A DNA stretch of 49,997 bases from Micromonospora yasonensis. GTDB lineage: Bacteria > Actinomycetota > Actinomycetes > Mycobacteriales > Micromonosporaceae. Of the stretch, positions 39,191 to 47,877 are shown piece by piece. How positions within the stretch are numbered: the first letter of the stretch is position 1; every line of letters starts with the position of its first letter. Under the pieces are notes generated by a model. The model saw nothing but the letters and a program-made list of their open reading frames with translations. It ran no database searches and was not told where the DNA came from. Location: positions 1-49,997 of the forward strand of contig NZ_JAPDPH010000026.1 of assembly GCF_026013475.1 (NCBI RefSeq). Direction: 5' to 3'. Both the position numbers and the translations under genes were made by a program.

Positions 39191-40636
39191 ATGACGGCAC
39201 TCAACCCCGATCTACCTGCTGTCCCGCAGATATTCGAGCCCTCCCACCAGGGCATTCGTGACGCTGTGCGGTCCGACCGTTACCCGAAAGATGTTGCACA
39301 GCGTCACCGTCGAAGGTCTAGGCTGTCGGCTGTTCTTCCCGAAGATCCATCCATCTCTAGTGATCGAGAATTCGACGTGACGAGTGCGTTGACGCTGCCG
39401 TCCGGCAGCCCACTGGCGTCGTCCTGGCCGGAGGCGCCATCCGGGTCCCAACCCCTGCCCTTCGAGCTGGATCACCTGCTCGCCCTCCGGGTACCCGGGC
39501 TCATCGCCACCCGGCGTCACATCCACTCCCACCCGGAGCTGTCCGGCGAGGAGTTCGAGACGGCCGCCCTGATCCACCGGGAACTCTCCCTCGCCGGGCT
39601 GAAGCCGCGACTGCTGCCCAAGGGCAACGGCGTCATCTGCGACATCGACGGGCGCCCGGACGGCCCGGTGATCGCGCTCCGCGCCGACATCGACGCGCTG
39701 CCGCTGACCGACCCGAAGGACGTGCCGTACCAGTCGACCGTGGACGGGGTCTGCCACGCCTGCGGGCACGACGTGCACACCACGGTGATGCTCGGGGTCG
39801 GCATGCTGCTGGCCCAGCTCGCCGACCTCGGCCAGCTCGACGGGCGGGTCCGGCTCATCTTCCAGCCGGCCGAGGAGATCCTCCCCTGCGGCTCGCTGGA
39901 GGTCATCGAGGCCGGCGGCCTGGACGACGTGGTGCAGATCTTCGCCGTGCACTGCGACCCGAACCTGCCGGTCGGCCGGGTCGGCCTGCGGGTCGGCCCG
40001 ATCACCGCCGCCGCCGACAACGTCACCGTCCGGCTCACCGGCCCGGGCGGGCACACCGCCCGACCGCACCTGACGGTCGACCTGGTCGACGCGCTCGGCC
40101 GGCTGGTCACCGAGGTGCCGGCCCTGGTCAGCCGCCGGGTGCCGGCCAACAGCGGGCTGCTGCTGGTGTTCGGCCACGCGTCGGCCGGCACCCGCTACAA
40201 CGTCATCCCGTCCGAGGCGTGCGCCGCCGGCACCCTGCGGGTGATGGACCGCGACACCTGGGACCAGGCCCCGAAGATCGTGGCGCAGGTGGTCCGGGAC
40301 GTCATCGCCCCGACCGGGGCCACCGTGGACCTGGAGTACCTGCGCGGCCGCCCGCCGGTGACCAACGACGCCCGGGCTATCGGCGTGCTCACCGCCGCCA
40401 CCGCGGCGGCGCTGGGCCCCGAGGGGATCGCGGAGACCCCGCAGAGCATGGGCGGCGAGGACTTCTCCTGGTACCTGGAGCACGTGCCGGGCGCGCTCGC
40501 CCGCCTCGGCGTCGGCCGGAACGGGCCCAACGTGGACCTGCACCGGGCCTCGTTCGACGTGGACGAGCGCGTCATCCCGGTCGGCGTACGCCTCATGGTG
40601 CAGACCGCGTTGCGGGCACTGGCGGCGGCCCGCTAG
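39191..40636 (+). CDS. M20 family metallo-amidohydrolase
   Basis: Zinc hydrolase of the M20D amidohydrolase type (N-acyl amino acid or indole-conjugate hydrolases). Motifs: HIHSHPELSGEE, LRADIDALPL, CHACGHDVHTT, FQPAEEILP and GGEDFSWYLEHVPGAL. ATG 39191 follows AGGAGG by 10 bases, an excellent SD, giving 481 residues. However the first 62 codons have low GC at third positions and no family similarity; GTG 39377 gives a normal M20 length (419 aa) and may be the true start. Substrate unknown. Its 3' end overlaps the convergent DUF4349 gene by 44 bases. Confidence 0.85.
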   Translation: MTALNPDLPAVPQIFEPSHQGIRDAVRSDRYPKDVAQRHRRRSRLSAVLPEDPSISSDREFDVTSALTLPSGSPLASSWPEAPSGSQPLPFELDHLLALRVPGLIATRRHIHSHPELSGEEFETAALIHRELSLAGLKPRLLPKGNGVICDIDGRPDGPVIALRADIDALPLTDPKDVPYQSTVDGVCHACGHDVHTTVMLGVGMLLAQLADLGQLDGRVRLIFQPAEEILPCGSLEVIEAGGLDDVVQIFAVHCDPNLPVGRVGLRVGPITAAADNVTVRLTGPGGHTARPHLTVDLVDALGRLVTEVPALVSRRVPANSGLLLVFGHASAGTRYNVIPSEACAAGTLRVMDRDTWDQAPKIVAQVVRDVIAPTGATVDLEYLRGRPPVTNDARAIGVLTAATAAALGPEGIAETPQSMGGEDFSWYLEHVPGALARLGVGRNGPNVDLHRASFDVDERVIPVGVRLMVQTALRALAAAR

Positions 40637-41612
40637 GCGCCGGACCATCGACCGGACCGGCCGGTCCCGGCACCGCCGGGGTCGGACCGGCCGGCGGCCC
40701 GCGCCGGGCCCGTCGGCGGCGTGCGCGCCGGACCAGCAACCCCACCGGTACGCCGATCACCAGCGCGAACGGCAGCACCGCGCCCAGCACGGTGAGCAGC
40801 ACGAAGAACGTGGTGACGAAGACGTCCCAGCCACCCTTCAGCCCGACCAGGAAGCCGAGTTCCGGTCCCTCGTCGGCGGTGGTGGCATCGGGGCCGCGGA
40901 AGGTCACCGTGATCGTGGAGAGCGCGGTCAGGTCGGCCAGGCGACGCTTCTTCGCCTCCAGCGACGCCAGGTCGGCCTCCCGCCGGCCCACCTCGTTCTC
41001 CAGGTTGACCAACTCGTTGATCGTGGTGGCCCGGGCCAGCAACTTGCGGGCACTGTCCACCCGGGCGCGCTGGGTGGCGATCCGGGCGTCCAGGTCGACC
41101 GTCTCCTCGGTGACGTCCTGCGTCCGGATCTCCCGTCGCTCCTGCTCGCCCAGGCCGGCCAGCTCGTCGATGACCCTGGTGAACCGGTCCGCCGGTACCC
41201 GCAGGGTCAGCTCGGCCCGGGCGTCCGAGGAGTCGCTGCTGCGCTGGTCGCCGCCGACGAAACCGCCTGCCGCCGTCACCCGGTCGGTCGCCTTGCGGGC
41301 CGCCCGGTCCACGTCCGCCACCCGGACCTGCATGGTTCCCGTGTAGATGATCGACCGTTGGTCCACCCGCAGGTCGGCTCCGCCCGAGCCGGTCGCGGCC
41401 GGGGCCGCCTTCTCCGGGGCCGCGCCGGCCCCCGCGTCCGCGACGCCGCCTGCTGCCGGCGCCCGCCCGGAATCGGAGGCGCTGTTCCCGCCGTCCGCGC
41501 CGCAACCCGCCGCGACCAGCACTGCGGCCAACCCCATCGCGGCCAGGAGTACGCCCCCGCGGCGTCTTCCTCGTGCCCTCAACTGATGATTCGCTCGCTC
41601 GCGCTCGCTCAT
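40593..41612 (-). CDS. DUF4349 lipoprotein
   Basis: 339 residues from ATG 41612 (GGAG upstream). Lipobox VLVAAGCG with Cys 37 after an Arg-rich start: surface lipoprotein. The DUF4349 domain starts at RSIIYTGTMQVRVADVDRAA and includes the AGGFVGGDQRSS block, then a long coiled coil (about 170-235, RIATQRARVDSARKLLARAT), a beta segment STITVTFRGP and one membrane helix near 270-300, with a Pro-rich C-terminus. Function unknown in the family. The ORF could extend to 41747 but has no good start there. Confidence 0.9.
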   Translation of the reverse strand: MSERERANHQLRARGRRRGGVLLAAMGLAAVLVAAGCGADGGNSASDSGRAPAAGGVADAGAGAAPEKAAPAATGSGGADLRVDQRSIIYTGTMQVRVADVDRAARKATDRVTAAGGFVGGDQRSSDSSDARAELTLRVPADRFTRVIDELAGLGEQERREIRTQDVTEETVDLDARIATQRARVDSARKLLARATTINELVNLENEVGRREADLASLEAKKRRLADLTALSTITVTFRGPDATTADEGPELGFLVGLKGGWDVFVTTFFVLLTVLGAVLPFALVIGVPVGLLVRRARRRRARRGPPAGPTPAVPGPAGPVDGPAPSGPPPVPATRSAP

Positions 41613-41733
41613 ATCCCCGCTCCGCTCCTCGACGACCCCGCGCCGGGGCCGATACCTCGGACGCGACGCGCCATCGCGCCGGTTCCGGCAGACTGCGACG
41701 AGGACGTCACGATTCGATAATCGAGGAGTCACG

Positions 41734-42363
41734 ATGCAGGTCACCAAGTACGGCCACTCCTGCCTCCGGATCGAGCACGACGGGGGCGTGGTCGTCGTGG
41801 ACCCCGGTGGCTACAGCGAGCCCGAGGCGCTGGACGGGGCGGACGCGGTGCTGATCACCCACGAGCACCCCGACCACGTGAACGTCGAGGCGCTGACCCG
41901 CGCGCTGGAGCGCCGCCCGGCCACGGTCCACGGCCCGGCCTCGCTCGCCGGCGTCCTCGGCGACGCGGCGGAGGCACTGGTCGCGGTCGCGCCGGGCGAG
42001 TCGTTCACCGCCGCCGGCGTGCCGGTCCGGGCGTACGGCGGCCAGCACGCGGTCATCCACCCGGACATCCCGGTGATCCAGAACCTGGGCTACGTGTTCA
42101 ACGACGTGATCTACCACCCGGGGGACTCGCTGGTGGTCCCGGACGACATCCAGGTGGACACCCTCTTCGCCCCGATCCACGCCCCCTGGAACAAGTTCTC
42201 CGAGGTGGTCGACTTCATCCGGGCGGTCGCCCCGCGACGGGCGTACGCGCTGCACGACGGGCTGCTCAACGCCAACGGTTTCGGCGTGCTCGACCGGCAG
42301 TACACCGCGCTGTCGAACACCGACTACCGTCGACTCGAACCGGGCACCCGGATCGACGCCTGA
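41734..42363 (+). CDS. MBL-fold metal-dependent hydrolase
   Basis: 209-residue metallo-beta-lactamase-fold enzyme, UlaG/YcjL-like. Metal motif THEHPDHVN (about 42-50), preceded by KYGHSCLRIE and VVVDPGGYS. Downstream YHPGDSL and ALHDGLLN complete the site. GAGGAG 7-12 bases upstream of ATG 41734; GATAAT (41716-41721) within the palindrome TCGATAATCGA is a likely -10 with a very short leader. Substrate unknown. Confidence 0.92.
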   Translation: MQVTKYGHSCLRIEHDGGVVVVDPGGYSEPEALDGADAVLITHEHPDHVNVEALTRALERRPATVHGPASLAGVLGDAAEALVAVAPGESFTAAGVPVRAYGGQHAVIHPDIPVIQNLGYVFNDVIYHPGDSLVVPDDIQVDTLFAPIHAPWNKFSEVVDFIRAVAPRRAYALHDGLLNANGFGVLDRQYTALSNTDYRRLEPGTRIDA

Positions 42364-42368
42364 CCACC

Positions 42369-43295
42369 GTGCCCGGACCCACCCCCGACCCGGTCCAGCG
42401 GCTGTACGCGACCCCACCGGACCGGTTCGTCGCAGCCCGGGACGCCGCCGTGGCCGACGCGCGCCGCTCCGGCGATCCCAAGGCGGCCCGGGAGATCGGC
42501 CGGCTGCGCCGGCCCACCGTGGCCGCCTGGCTGGTCAACCTGCTCGCCATCCGCCGCCCCGAACTGGTCGCCGACCTCGCCCAGCTCGCCGAGTCGCTGC
42601 GCACCGCTCAGCGTGAGCTGCGCGGCGCCAAGTTGCGCGAGCTGTCCGCGCAGCGCCGGGCCGTGGTTGGTGCCCTCGTCACCGAGGTACGCAAGCTGGC
42701 CGCCGCCGAGCCGGGTGCCCCGCCGGTCGGGAAGCTGCCGCTGGCCGAGGTGGAGGCGACCCTCAACGCCGCGCTCTCCGACGCGGAGGTGGCCGAGCAG
42801 ATCCGGGCCGGCCGGCTGCTCCGGTCGGTGCACTACGCCGGCTTCGGCGAGGTGCCCCGGCCACAGCTGCGGCTGGTCACCGGGGGCGGCGAGGAGCCAC
42901 CCGTAGCCGAGCGGCCGGAGAGCAGGCGGGCGCGCGACGAGCGGGCCACGGAACGGGCCGCGCGGGCCGAACGGGCGAAACGCCGCCGGGCCCTGGAACG
43001 CGAACTCGCGAAGGCCCGCGACGACCAGGGCCGGGCCGAGCGCGAGCTGGCCGAGGCCACCCGGTCCGAGCAGGACGGCGCCGCGGCCCTGGACCGGATC
43101 GAGACCGAGCTGGCCGAGCTGGAACGCCGGCGGGCCGTCGCCGAGCAGGACCTGAGCCGCGCCAAGCTGGCCCGGCGGGGCGCGGAACGGTCGGTCACCG
43201 CGGCCCGCCGGCGTACCGGGGAGGTGGAGGGCGCGCTGGAGGCGCTGGACGCCGAAGAGGGGGATGCCGCGGAGGGTGGTCACCGGGCAGACTGA
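42369..43295 (+). CDS. Coiled-coil protein of unknown function
   Basis: 308 residues, soluble. The N-terminal 160 residues are helical with RRPTVAAWLVNLLAIRRPEL, a block seen in many actinobacterial hypothetical proteins; from about 185 to 290 it is a highly charged Arg/Glu/Ala coiled coil. GTG 42369 is 5 bases after the MBL gene stop, so they form an operon. I cannot assign a function. Confidence 0.87.
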   Translation: MPGPTPDPVQRLYATPPDRFVAARDAAVADARRSGDPKAAREIGRLRRPTVAAWLVNLLAIRRPELVADLAQLAESLRTAQRELRGAKLRELSAQRRAVVGALVTEVRKLAAAEPGAPPVGKLPLAEVEATLNAALSDAEVAEQIRAGRLLRSVHYAGFGEVPRPQLRLVTGGGEEPPVAERPESRRARDERATERAARAERAKRRRALERELAKARDDQGRAERELAEATRSEQDGAAALDRIETELAELERRRAVAEQDLSRAKLARRGAERSVTAARRRTGEVEGALEALDAEEGDAAEGGHRAD

Positions 43296-43338
43296 CCGTG
43301 ATGGACGACCAGGATGGACGGGCGGCGGTGCCGCGCCG

Positions 43339-44079
43339 ATGACTCCGGAACAGGTCGCCGCCGCCAGCAAGCCGCTGGTGCTGGAGCTGGGGGAGGCGTT
43401 CGCCCGCTCCCCGTCGACGCTGCGCCGGGCCCGGCTGCTCGGCATCTCCGGCTGGGCGTTCTACATTACCGGCCGGGCCGGCGCGCTCGGGGACGTCCGC
43501 GCCGAGACGGTCGCCGCCGCGCTCGGCTTCATCGCCCCCGATGCCGTCGCCGACGGCTGGGACGCGGCGGCGCGGACCGTCCGGCCGCTGGAGGTCGCCC
43601 TGGCGAACCTGGCCGAGTGCTGCCGGTGGGGCGCCGACCGCCTCGGCGACGCCCCCGTGGCGACCCGCCTGGCCGGCCTGCTGGAACGGGTGGTCGACGC
43701 GGCCGAGGGCAGCGGGATGCCGCTCTTCGCCGCCTGGCGGGCGATGCCGGTCCCGGACCGGTCGCCGGGCGCCCGGGTGGCGGTGGCGCTGCTGCTGCTC
43801 CGTGAGCACTTCGCCGGGGCGTACCTGCTGGCCGTGCGGGCCGCCGGGATGACCCCGCTCGAGGCGGTGCTGGCCGGGCCCGAGGGCGAGGCGGGGGCTG
43901 CGGCCTGCGGCTGGTCACCCCCGTACCCGCCGGTGGGGCCGCTGGTCCGGCGGCGGCTCTGGGCCGAGGCGGTCACCGACCGGCTCGCCTCGACCGCGTT
44001 CCGGGCGCTCGACCCCGGCGAGGGGGCGGAACTGCTCAACCTGCTCACCGCCACGCGGCTGCACCTGCGCGGCGGATAA
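43339..44079 (+). CDS. SCO6745-like helical protein
   Basis: 246 residues from ATG 43339. Resembles the SCO6745/SalK-type family: an N-terminal TAGRAxPLG-like segment (ITGRAGALGDVRAETVAAAL), a GFIAPDAVADGW block, the PLFAAWRAMPVPD motif and LLREHFAGAYLLAVRAAGM. Function unknown. Follows the coiled-coil gene by 43 bases and may be in the same transcript. Confidence 0.82.
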   Translation: MTPEQVAAASKPLVLELGEAFARSPSTLRRARLLGISGWAFYITGRAGALGDVRAETVAAALGFIAPDAVADGWDAAARTVRPLEVALANLAECCRWGADRLGDAPVATRLAGLLERVVDAAEGSGMPLFAAWRAMPVPDRSPGARVAVALLLLREHFAGAYLLAVRAAGMTPLEAVLAGPEGEAGAAACGWSPPYPPVGPLVRRRLWAEAVTDRLASTAFRALDPGEGAELLNLLTATRLHLRGG

Positions 44080-44121
44080 ATCAGCGGCGCGAAGCCGGGA
44101 CGGGCTGCCAGGATCGCCGGC

Positions 44122-45084
44122 GTGACGCTTCCCGCCGGTTGGACCGCCCGCCGCCCCACCCTCGACGACGTGCCCGCGATCCTCGCGGTGGTGCACGCCG
44201 CCGACACCTTCGCCGTCGGCTACCCGGACTTCGACGCCGAGGACGTCCGCGATGCCCTGACCGCTCCCTTCGTCGACATGGCCCGCGACTCGTGGCTCGT
44301 CACCGACCCGGACGGCGTCGCGGTCGGCTGGACCATCCTCAGCAACCCCACCGGCGTGGGCCGGGAGTGGGTGGAGGTCTACGTCGATCCGGAGCGCGGG
44401 GAAGACCTGCGCGCCCCGCTGCTGGCGCGGCTGCTCGACCGGGTCGCCGAGCGGGCCGCCGAGCGCGGCCTGCCCGGCCTCACCGCTCGCACCGGCGTCT
44501 TCGCCCCGGAGACCCGCTGGGCCGCCGAGCTGGTCGAGGCGGGCTTCACCCGGATCAAGCGGTACGTGCGGATGACCCGGTCGCTGGCCGACCTGCCCGC
44601 CGAGCCGCCGGCACCGCCCGGGGTGACCGTCCGGCCGCTGCGCCCCGACGACGAGTCGGACCTGCGCGAGTTCCACCGGATCTTCGACACCGCGTTCCGG
44701 GACACCCCGGACTACGAGCCGCTCGGCTTCGACCAGTGGCGGGAGCTGATTCCCTCGTACGGCAAGGTCTGGGACGAGTGGTTCGTCGCCGAGGTCGACG
44801 GCGTGCCGGCCGGCGCCCTCCAGTCCTCCGACCAGGCCCTCGATCACGACATGGGCTGGGTACGCACGCTCTCGGTGCTGCCGGCCCAGCGGCGGCGCGG
44901 GGTGGGGGCGGCGCTGCTGCGCCGGGCCTTCGCCGTCTACGCCGCCAAGGGCCGGTCCGGTGCCGGGCTCGGGGTCGACCTGGCCAACCCGACCGTCCCG
45001 GTCACCCTCTACCGCTCGGTCGGGCTGCGCGAGGCGCGCTGGACCGACATGTACGAGCGGAGCGTCACCGCCACGGGTGTGTGA
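44122..45084 (+). CDS. Double-GNAT acetyltransferase (mycothiol synthase-like architecture)
   Basis: 320 residues with two GNAT domains in tandem. The C-terminal one is intact: VLPAQRRRGVGAALLRRAFA with the acetyl-CoA Q/RxxGxG/A loop; the N-terminal one is degenerate (EVYVDPERGEDLRAPLL). Tandem GNATs with one active half are typical of MshD-type enzymes, but the substrate here is unknown. GTG start 44122 with AGGA 8-9 bases upstream. Confidence 0.9.
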   Translation: MTLPAGWTARRPTLDDVPAILAVVHAADTFAVGYPDFDAEDVRDALTAPFVDMARDSWLVTDPDGVAVGWTILSNPTGVGREWVEVYVDPERGEDLRAPLLARLLDRVAERAAERGLPGLTARTGVFAPETRWAAELVEAGFTRIKRYVRMTRSLADLPAEPPAPPGVTVRPLRPDDESDLREFHRIFDTAFRDTPDYEPLGFDQWRELIPSYGKVWDEWFVAEVDGVPAGALQSSDQALDHDMGWVRTLSVLPAQRRRGVGAALLRRAFAVYAAKGRSGAGLGVDLANPTVPVTLYRSVGLREARWTDMYERSVTATGV

Positions 45085-45158
45085 CACGCGACCCGCGCTC
45101 CGGGGTCGCCGCCCGCCCGGGGGACCGGCCGGAGGAGACTGGACGCGTGGCAGAGCCT

Positions 45159-45614
45159 CTAGGCCGACGCGGTGCCGGTGGGGCGGGACCGCAGCTCGGT
45201 GACGTAGTCGTCCGGCGCGCCCGCCTTCTCCGCCGCGTTCGCGATCTCCGAGACGTACCACGACGTCGGCAGGCCACCCTCGTAGCCGTCGAAGACGTAG
45301 ACCCACGCGGTCACGTCCCCGTCCAGCGTCGAGACGCGGACGGTGAGCTTCCGGTACGTCCCGGCGGTCACGCCCTCGATCTCGTCGAGCTGGGCGGTGT
45401 CGTACGGGTTGATGTCGTAGAGCGCCACGAAGACCCGGTCGCCCGGGGACTCGACCACGGTGCTGACCGAGCCCTCCCAGCCGATGACGCCCTCACCCGC
45501 GAAGGTGAACCGCCACCCCTCCAGCCAGCCGGTGCCCACCATCGGCGAATGCGGGCAGTAGGCGCGCATGCGAGCGGGGTCCAGGTTTGAGCCATAAGCG
45601 GCGTACAGACGCAC
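45159..45614 (-). CDS. Gamma-glutamylcyclotransferase-fold protein
   Basis: 151 residues with the signature YAAYGSNLDPARM at the N-terminus, followed by VFVALYDINPYDTAQLDEIE, which contains the acidic catalytic region of GGCT/AIG2 proteins. Could act on gamma-glutamyl peptides or gamma-glutamylamines; substrate not predictable. GTG 45614 preceded by GGCTAT (candidate -10) about 10 bases upstream. Confidence 0.9.
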   Translation of the reverse strand: MRLYAAYGSNLDPARMRAYCPHSPMVGTGWLEGWRFTFAGEGVIGWEGSVSTVVESPGDRVFVALYDINPYDTAQLDEIEGVTAGTYRKLTVRVSTLDGDVTAWVYVFDGYEGGLPTSWYVSEIANAAEKAGAPDDYVTELRSRPTGTASA

Positions 45615-45674
45615 GGCGATGACGATAGCCCGGTGGGCGGGTGGGGGAGAATACGACGGAGCGTGTCGAACGCG

Positions 45675-45724
45675 ATGGGGAGAAGAAAGTCACTGTGAGC
45701 ATTGACGAGGGGCGAGCGCTGTGA
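45675..45724 (+). other. Two overlapping mini-ORFs leading into lpdA
   Basis: ATG 45675 opens a 7-codon ORF (MGRRKSL) whose TGA overlaps GTG 45695, which opens a 9-codon ORF (MSIDEGRAL) whose TGA in turn overlaps the lpdA GTG 45721. Both junctions are GTGA. This chain could couple translation; it may also be chance. Confidence 0.35.
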
Positions 45725-47124
45725 GCCAGATCGTGATCATCGGCGGGGGACCGGCCGGGTACGAGGCGGCGCTGGTCGCCGCCCAGCTGGACGCTGATGT
45801 CACCGTGGTCGAGGCGGAGGGGGCCGGCGGCGCCTGCGTGCTCTCCGACTGTGTCCCGTCCAAGACCTTCATCGCCAGCTCCGAGGTGGTCACCGGCTAC
45901 CGGGACACCGAGGAGTTCGGGGTGCACTCCGACGGGCTGGAGGCGGTCACCGTCGACGCCCCGGCGGTGCACGAGCGGGTGAAGCGGCTCGCCCTGGCCC
46001 AGTCCGCCGACATCCACACCAAGCTCGTCAAGTCCGGGGTCGAGTTCGTGGCGGGCACCGCCCGGCTGGGCGAGGACACGCTCGGTCACACCCACCGGGT
46101 GATCGTCACCCCGGCCGGCGGCGCGGCGGAGTACGCGATCGACGCGTCGACCGTCCTGATCGCCACCGGGGCCACCCCGCGCCAGCTCCCCACCGCCGTA
46201 CCGGACGGCGAGCGCATCCTGACCTGGCGCCAGGTGTACGACCTGTCCGAGCTGCCCGAGCACCTGATCGTGGTCGGCTCCGGCGTGACCGGCGCCGAGT
46301 TCGCCAGCGCGTACCTGGCGATGGGCGTCCAGGTCACCCTGGTCTCCAGCCGGGACCGGGTCATGCCGCACGAGGACGCCGACGCCGCGATGGCGATCGA
46401 GCGGGTGTTCCGCAACCGGGGCATGACCATCCTCAACAACTCCCGGGCCGAGGCGGTCCGCCGGATCGGTGACGGCGTCGAGGTGGTGCTCGCCGACGGC
46501 CGGGTGGTGGTCGGCTCGCACGCGCTGATCGCGGTCGGCTCGATCCCCAACACCGCCAACCTGGGCATCGCCGAGTACGGCGTCCAGCTCGCCCGGGGCG
46601 GCTACGTCACCGTCGACCGGGTGTCCCGGACCAACGTCCCCGGCATCTACGCGGCCGGCGACTGCACCGGGGTGCTGCCGCTGGCCAGCGTCGCCGCCAT
46701 GCAGGGCCGGATCGCGATGTGGCACGCGCTCGGCGAGGCGGTCCGGCCGCTGCGACTGCGTACCGTCGCGGCGAACGTCTTCACCGACCCCGAGCTGGCC
46801 ACCGTCGGCGTCTCGCAGAACGAGGTGGACGCCGGCAAGGTCCCGGCCCGCCAGGTGATGCTGCCGCTCTCCGGCAACGCCCGGGCGAAGATGGCCGACC
46901 TGGCCGACGGCTTCGTCAAGCTCTTCTGCCGGCCGGCCAGCGGCCAGGTGATCGGCGGGGTGGTGGTGGCGCCGAAGGCCAGTGAGCTGATCCTGCCGAT
47001 CACCATGGCGGTGGAGAACAACCTGACCGTCAACGAGCTGGCCCAGACCATCACCATCTACCCGAGCCTGTCGGGCTCGATCGCCGAGGCGGCCCGCCAG
47101 CTCATGCTCCACGAGCTGGAGTGA
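45721..47124 (+). CDS. lpdA: NAD(P)H-quinone dehydrogenase, LpdA type
   Basis: 467-residue flavoprotein disulfide reductase close to mycobacterial LpdA (Rv3303c). FAD site VIIGGGPAGYEAALVAAQL; second nucleotide site VVGSGVTGAEFASAYLAMG; GIYAAGDCTGVLPLASVAAM near the C-terminal half. Lacks the His-Glu dyad of true lipoamide dehydrogenases (IYPSLSGSIAEA instead of HAHPT-type), so it should reduce quinones rather than lipoamide. The redox motif here is CVLSDC with both cysteines, unlike the form I recall in Rv3303c, in which the first is Ala. GTG 45721 follows GAGGGG by 8 bases. Its end overlaps the convergent DUF998 gene by 23 bases. Confidence 0.94.
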   Translation: MSQIVIIGGGPAGYEAALVAAQLDADVTVVEAEGAGGACVLSDCVPSKTFIASSEVVTGYRDTEEFGVHSDGLEAVTVDAPAVHERVKRLALAQSADIHTKLVKSGVEFVAGTARLGEDTLGHTHRVIVTPAGGAAEYAIDASTVLIATGATPRQLPTAVPDGERILTWRQVYDLSELPEHLIVVGSGVTGAEFASAYLAMGVQVTLVSSRDRVMPHEDADAAMAIERVFRNRGMTILNNSRAEAVRRIGDGVEVVLADGRVVVGSHALIAVGSIPNTANLGIAEYGVQLARGGYVTVDRVSRTNVPGIYAAGDCTGVLPLASVAAMQGRIAMWHALGEAVRPLRLRTVAANVFTDPELATVGVSQNEVDAGKVPARQVMLPLSGNARAKMADLADGFVKLFCRPASGQVIGGVVVAPKASELILPITMAVENNLTVNELAQTITIYPSLSGSIAEAARQLMLHELE

Positions 47125-47791
47125 TCTGCCGCGCCCGGCCGGCGCCGGGCGCCACATCGGCGAGCTGGCGGTGTGCCGGGGCCCGGGATGCCGTCACCTC
47201 GCCGACCTCGCGGCGGCGAACCAGGGTCGCCGCGACCACGGCGAGCAGCCCGACCTCCGCGAGGATGAGCAGTCGCTCGGCCAGGCCGATCAGCATCCGG
47301 TCCCCCGGGTACGCCGACCAGACCATGGCCCCGGCCAGCACCAGGCTGGTCAGGGTGAGGACGCGCAGCCAGCCGGTGGCCCGCCCGCCCAGCGAGCCGG
47401 CGAGCAGCCAGCCGGCCGCCGGCAGGACGAGGAAGGCCACCACCGAGGCGTACCGGTGCAGGTAGGCGGCGGTGCCCATGGCCGTGCCGGGTTCGTTGGT
47501 GGGGACCACGGCGGTGACCAGCAGGCCGGCGGCCCAGACGGCGAGCAGCGCCCGCGCCGGCCGGTGCGCTCCGGCCCGGCGCAGCGCCGACCGGAGTACG
47601 AGGCTCGCCGCGGCGAGCACCACCATGGCCGTGTCGATGACGCCGCCCCGGTCGGAGACGGCGAAGTCGCTGACGGTCAGCGACCAGGGGTTCAGGTCGT
47701 CGTTCACCTCGAGGTGGCCGACCACGGCGAGCACCGCCGCCAGGGCGATCCCGCCGAGGGCCAGCAGGCCGTTCCTCCGGGTTGCAGGCAT
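47102..47791 (-). CDS. DUF998 membrane protein
   Basis: 229 residues, about six membrane helices beginning LLALGGIALAAVLAVVGHL. NPWSLTVSDFAVSDRGGVID and VVPTNEP/YLHRYASV are typical DUF998 segments. ATG 47791. The C-terminal 35 residues are hydrophilic and basic. Function unknown. Confidence 0.88.
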   Translation of the reverse strand: MPATRRNGLLALGGIALAAVLAVVGHLEVNDDLNPWSLTVSDFAVSDRGGVIDTAMVVLAAASLVLRSALRRAGAHRPARALLAVWAAGLLVTAVVPTNEPGTAMGTAAYLHRYASVVAFLVLPAAGWLLAGSLGGRATGWLRVLTLTSLVLAGAMVWSAYPGDRMLIGLAERLLILAEVGLLAVVAATLVRRREVGEVTASRAPAHRQLADVAPGAGRARQITPARGA

Positions 47792-47877
47792 GCCTCAGCC
47801 TGTCGCCGGAACCACCCGAAACGGATCCGGGACGGCCACCCACTTCGTTCCCCGGGTCGCCCCCTAGAGGCCGATCT

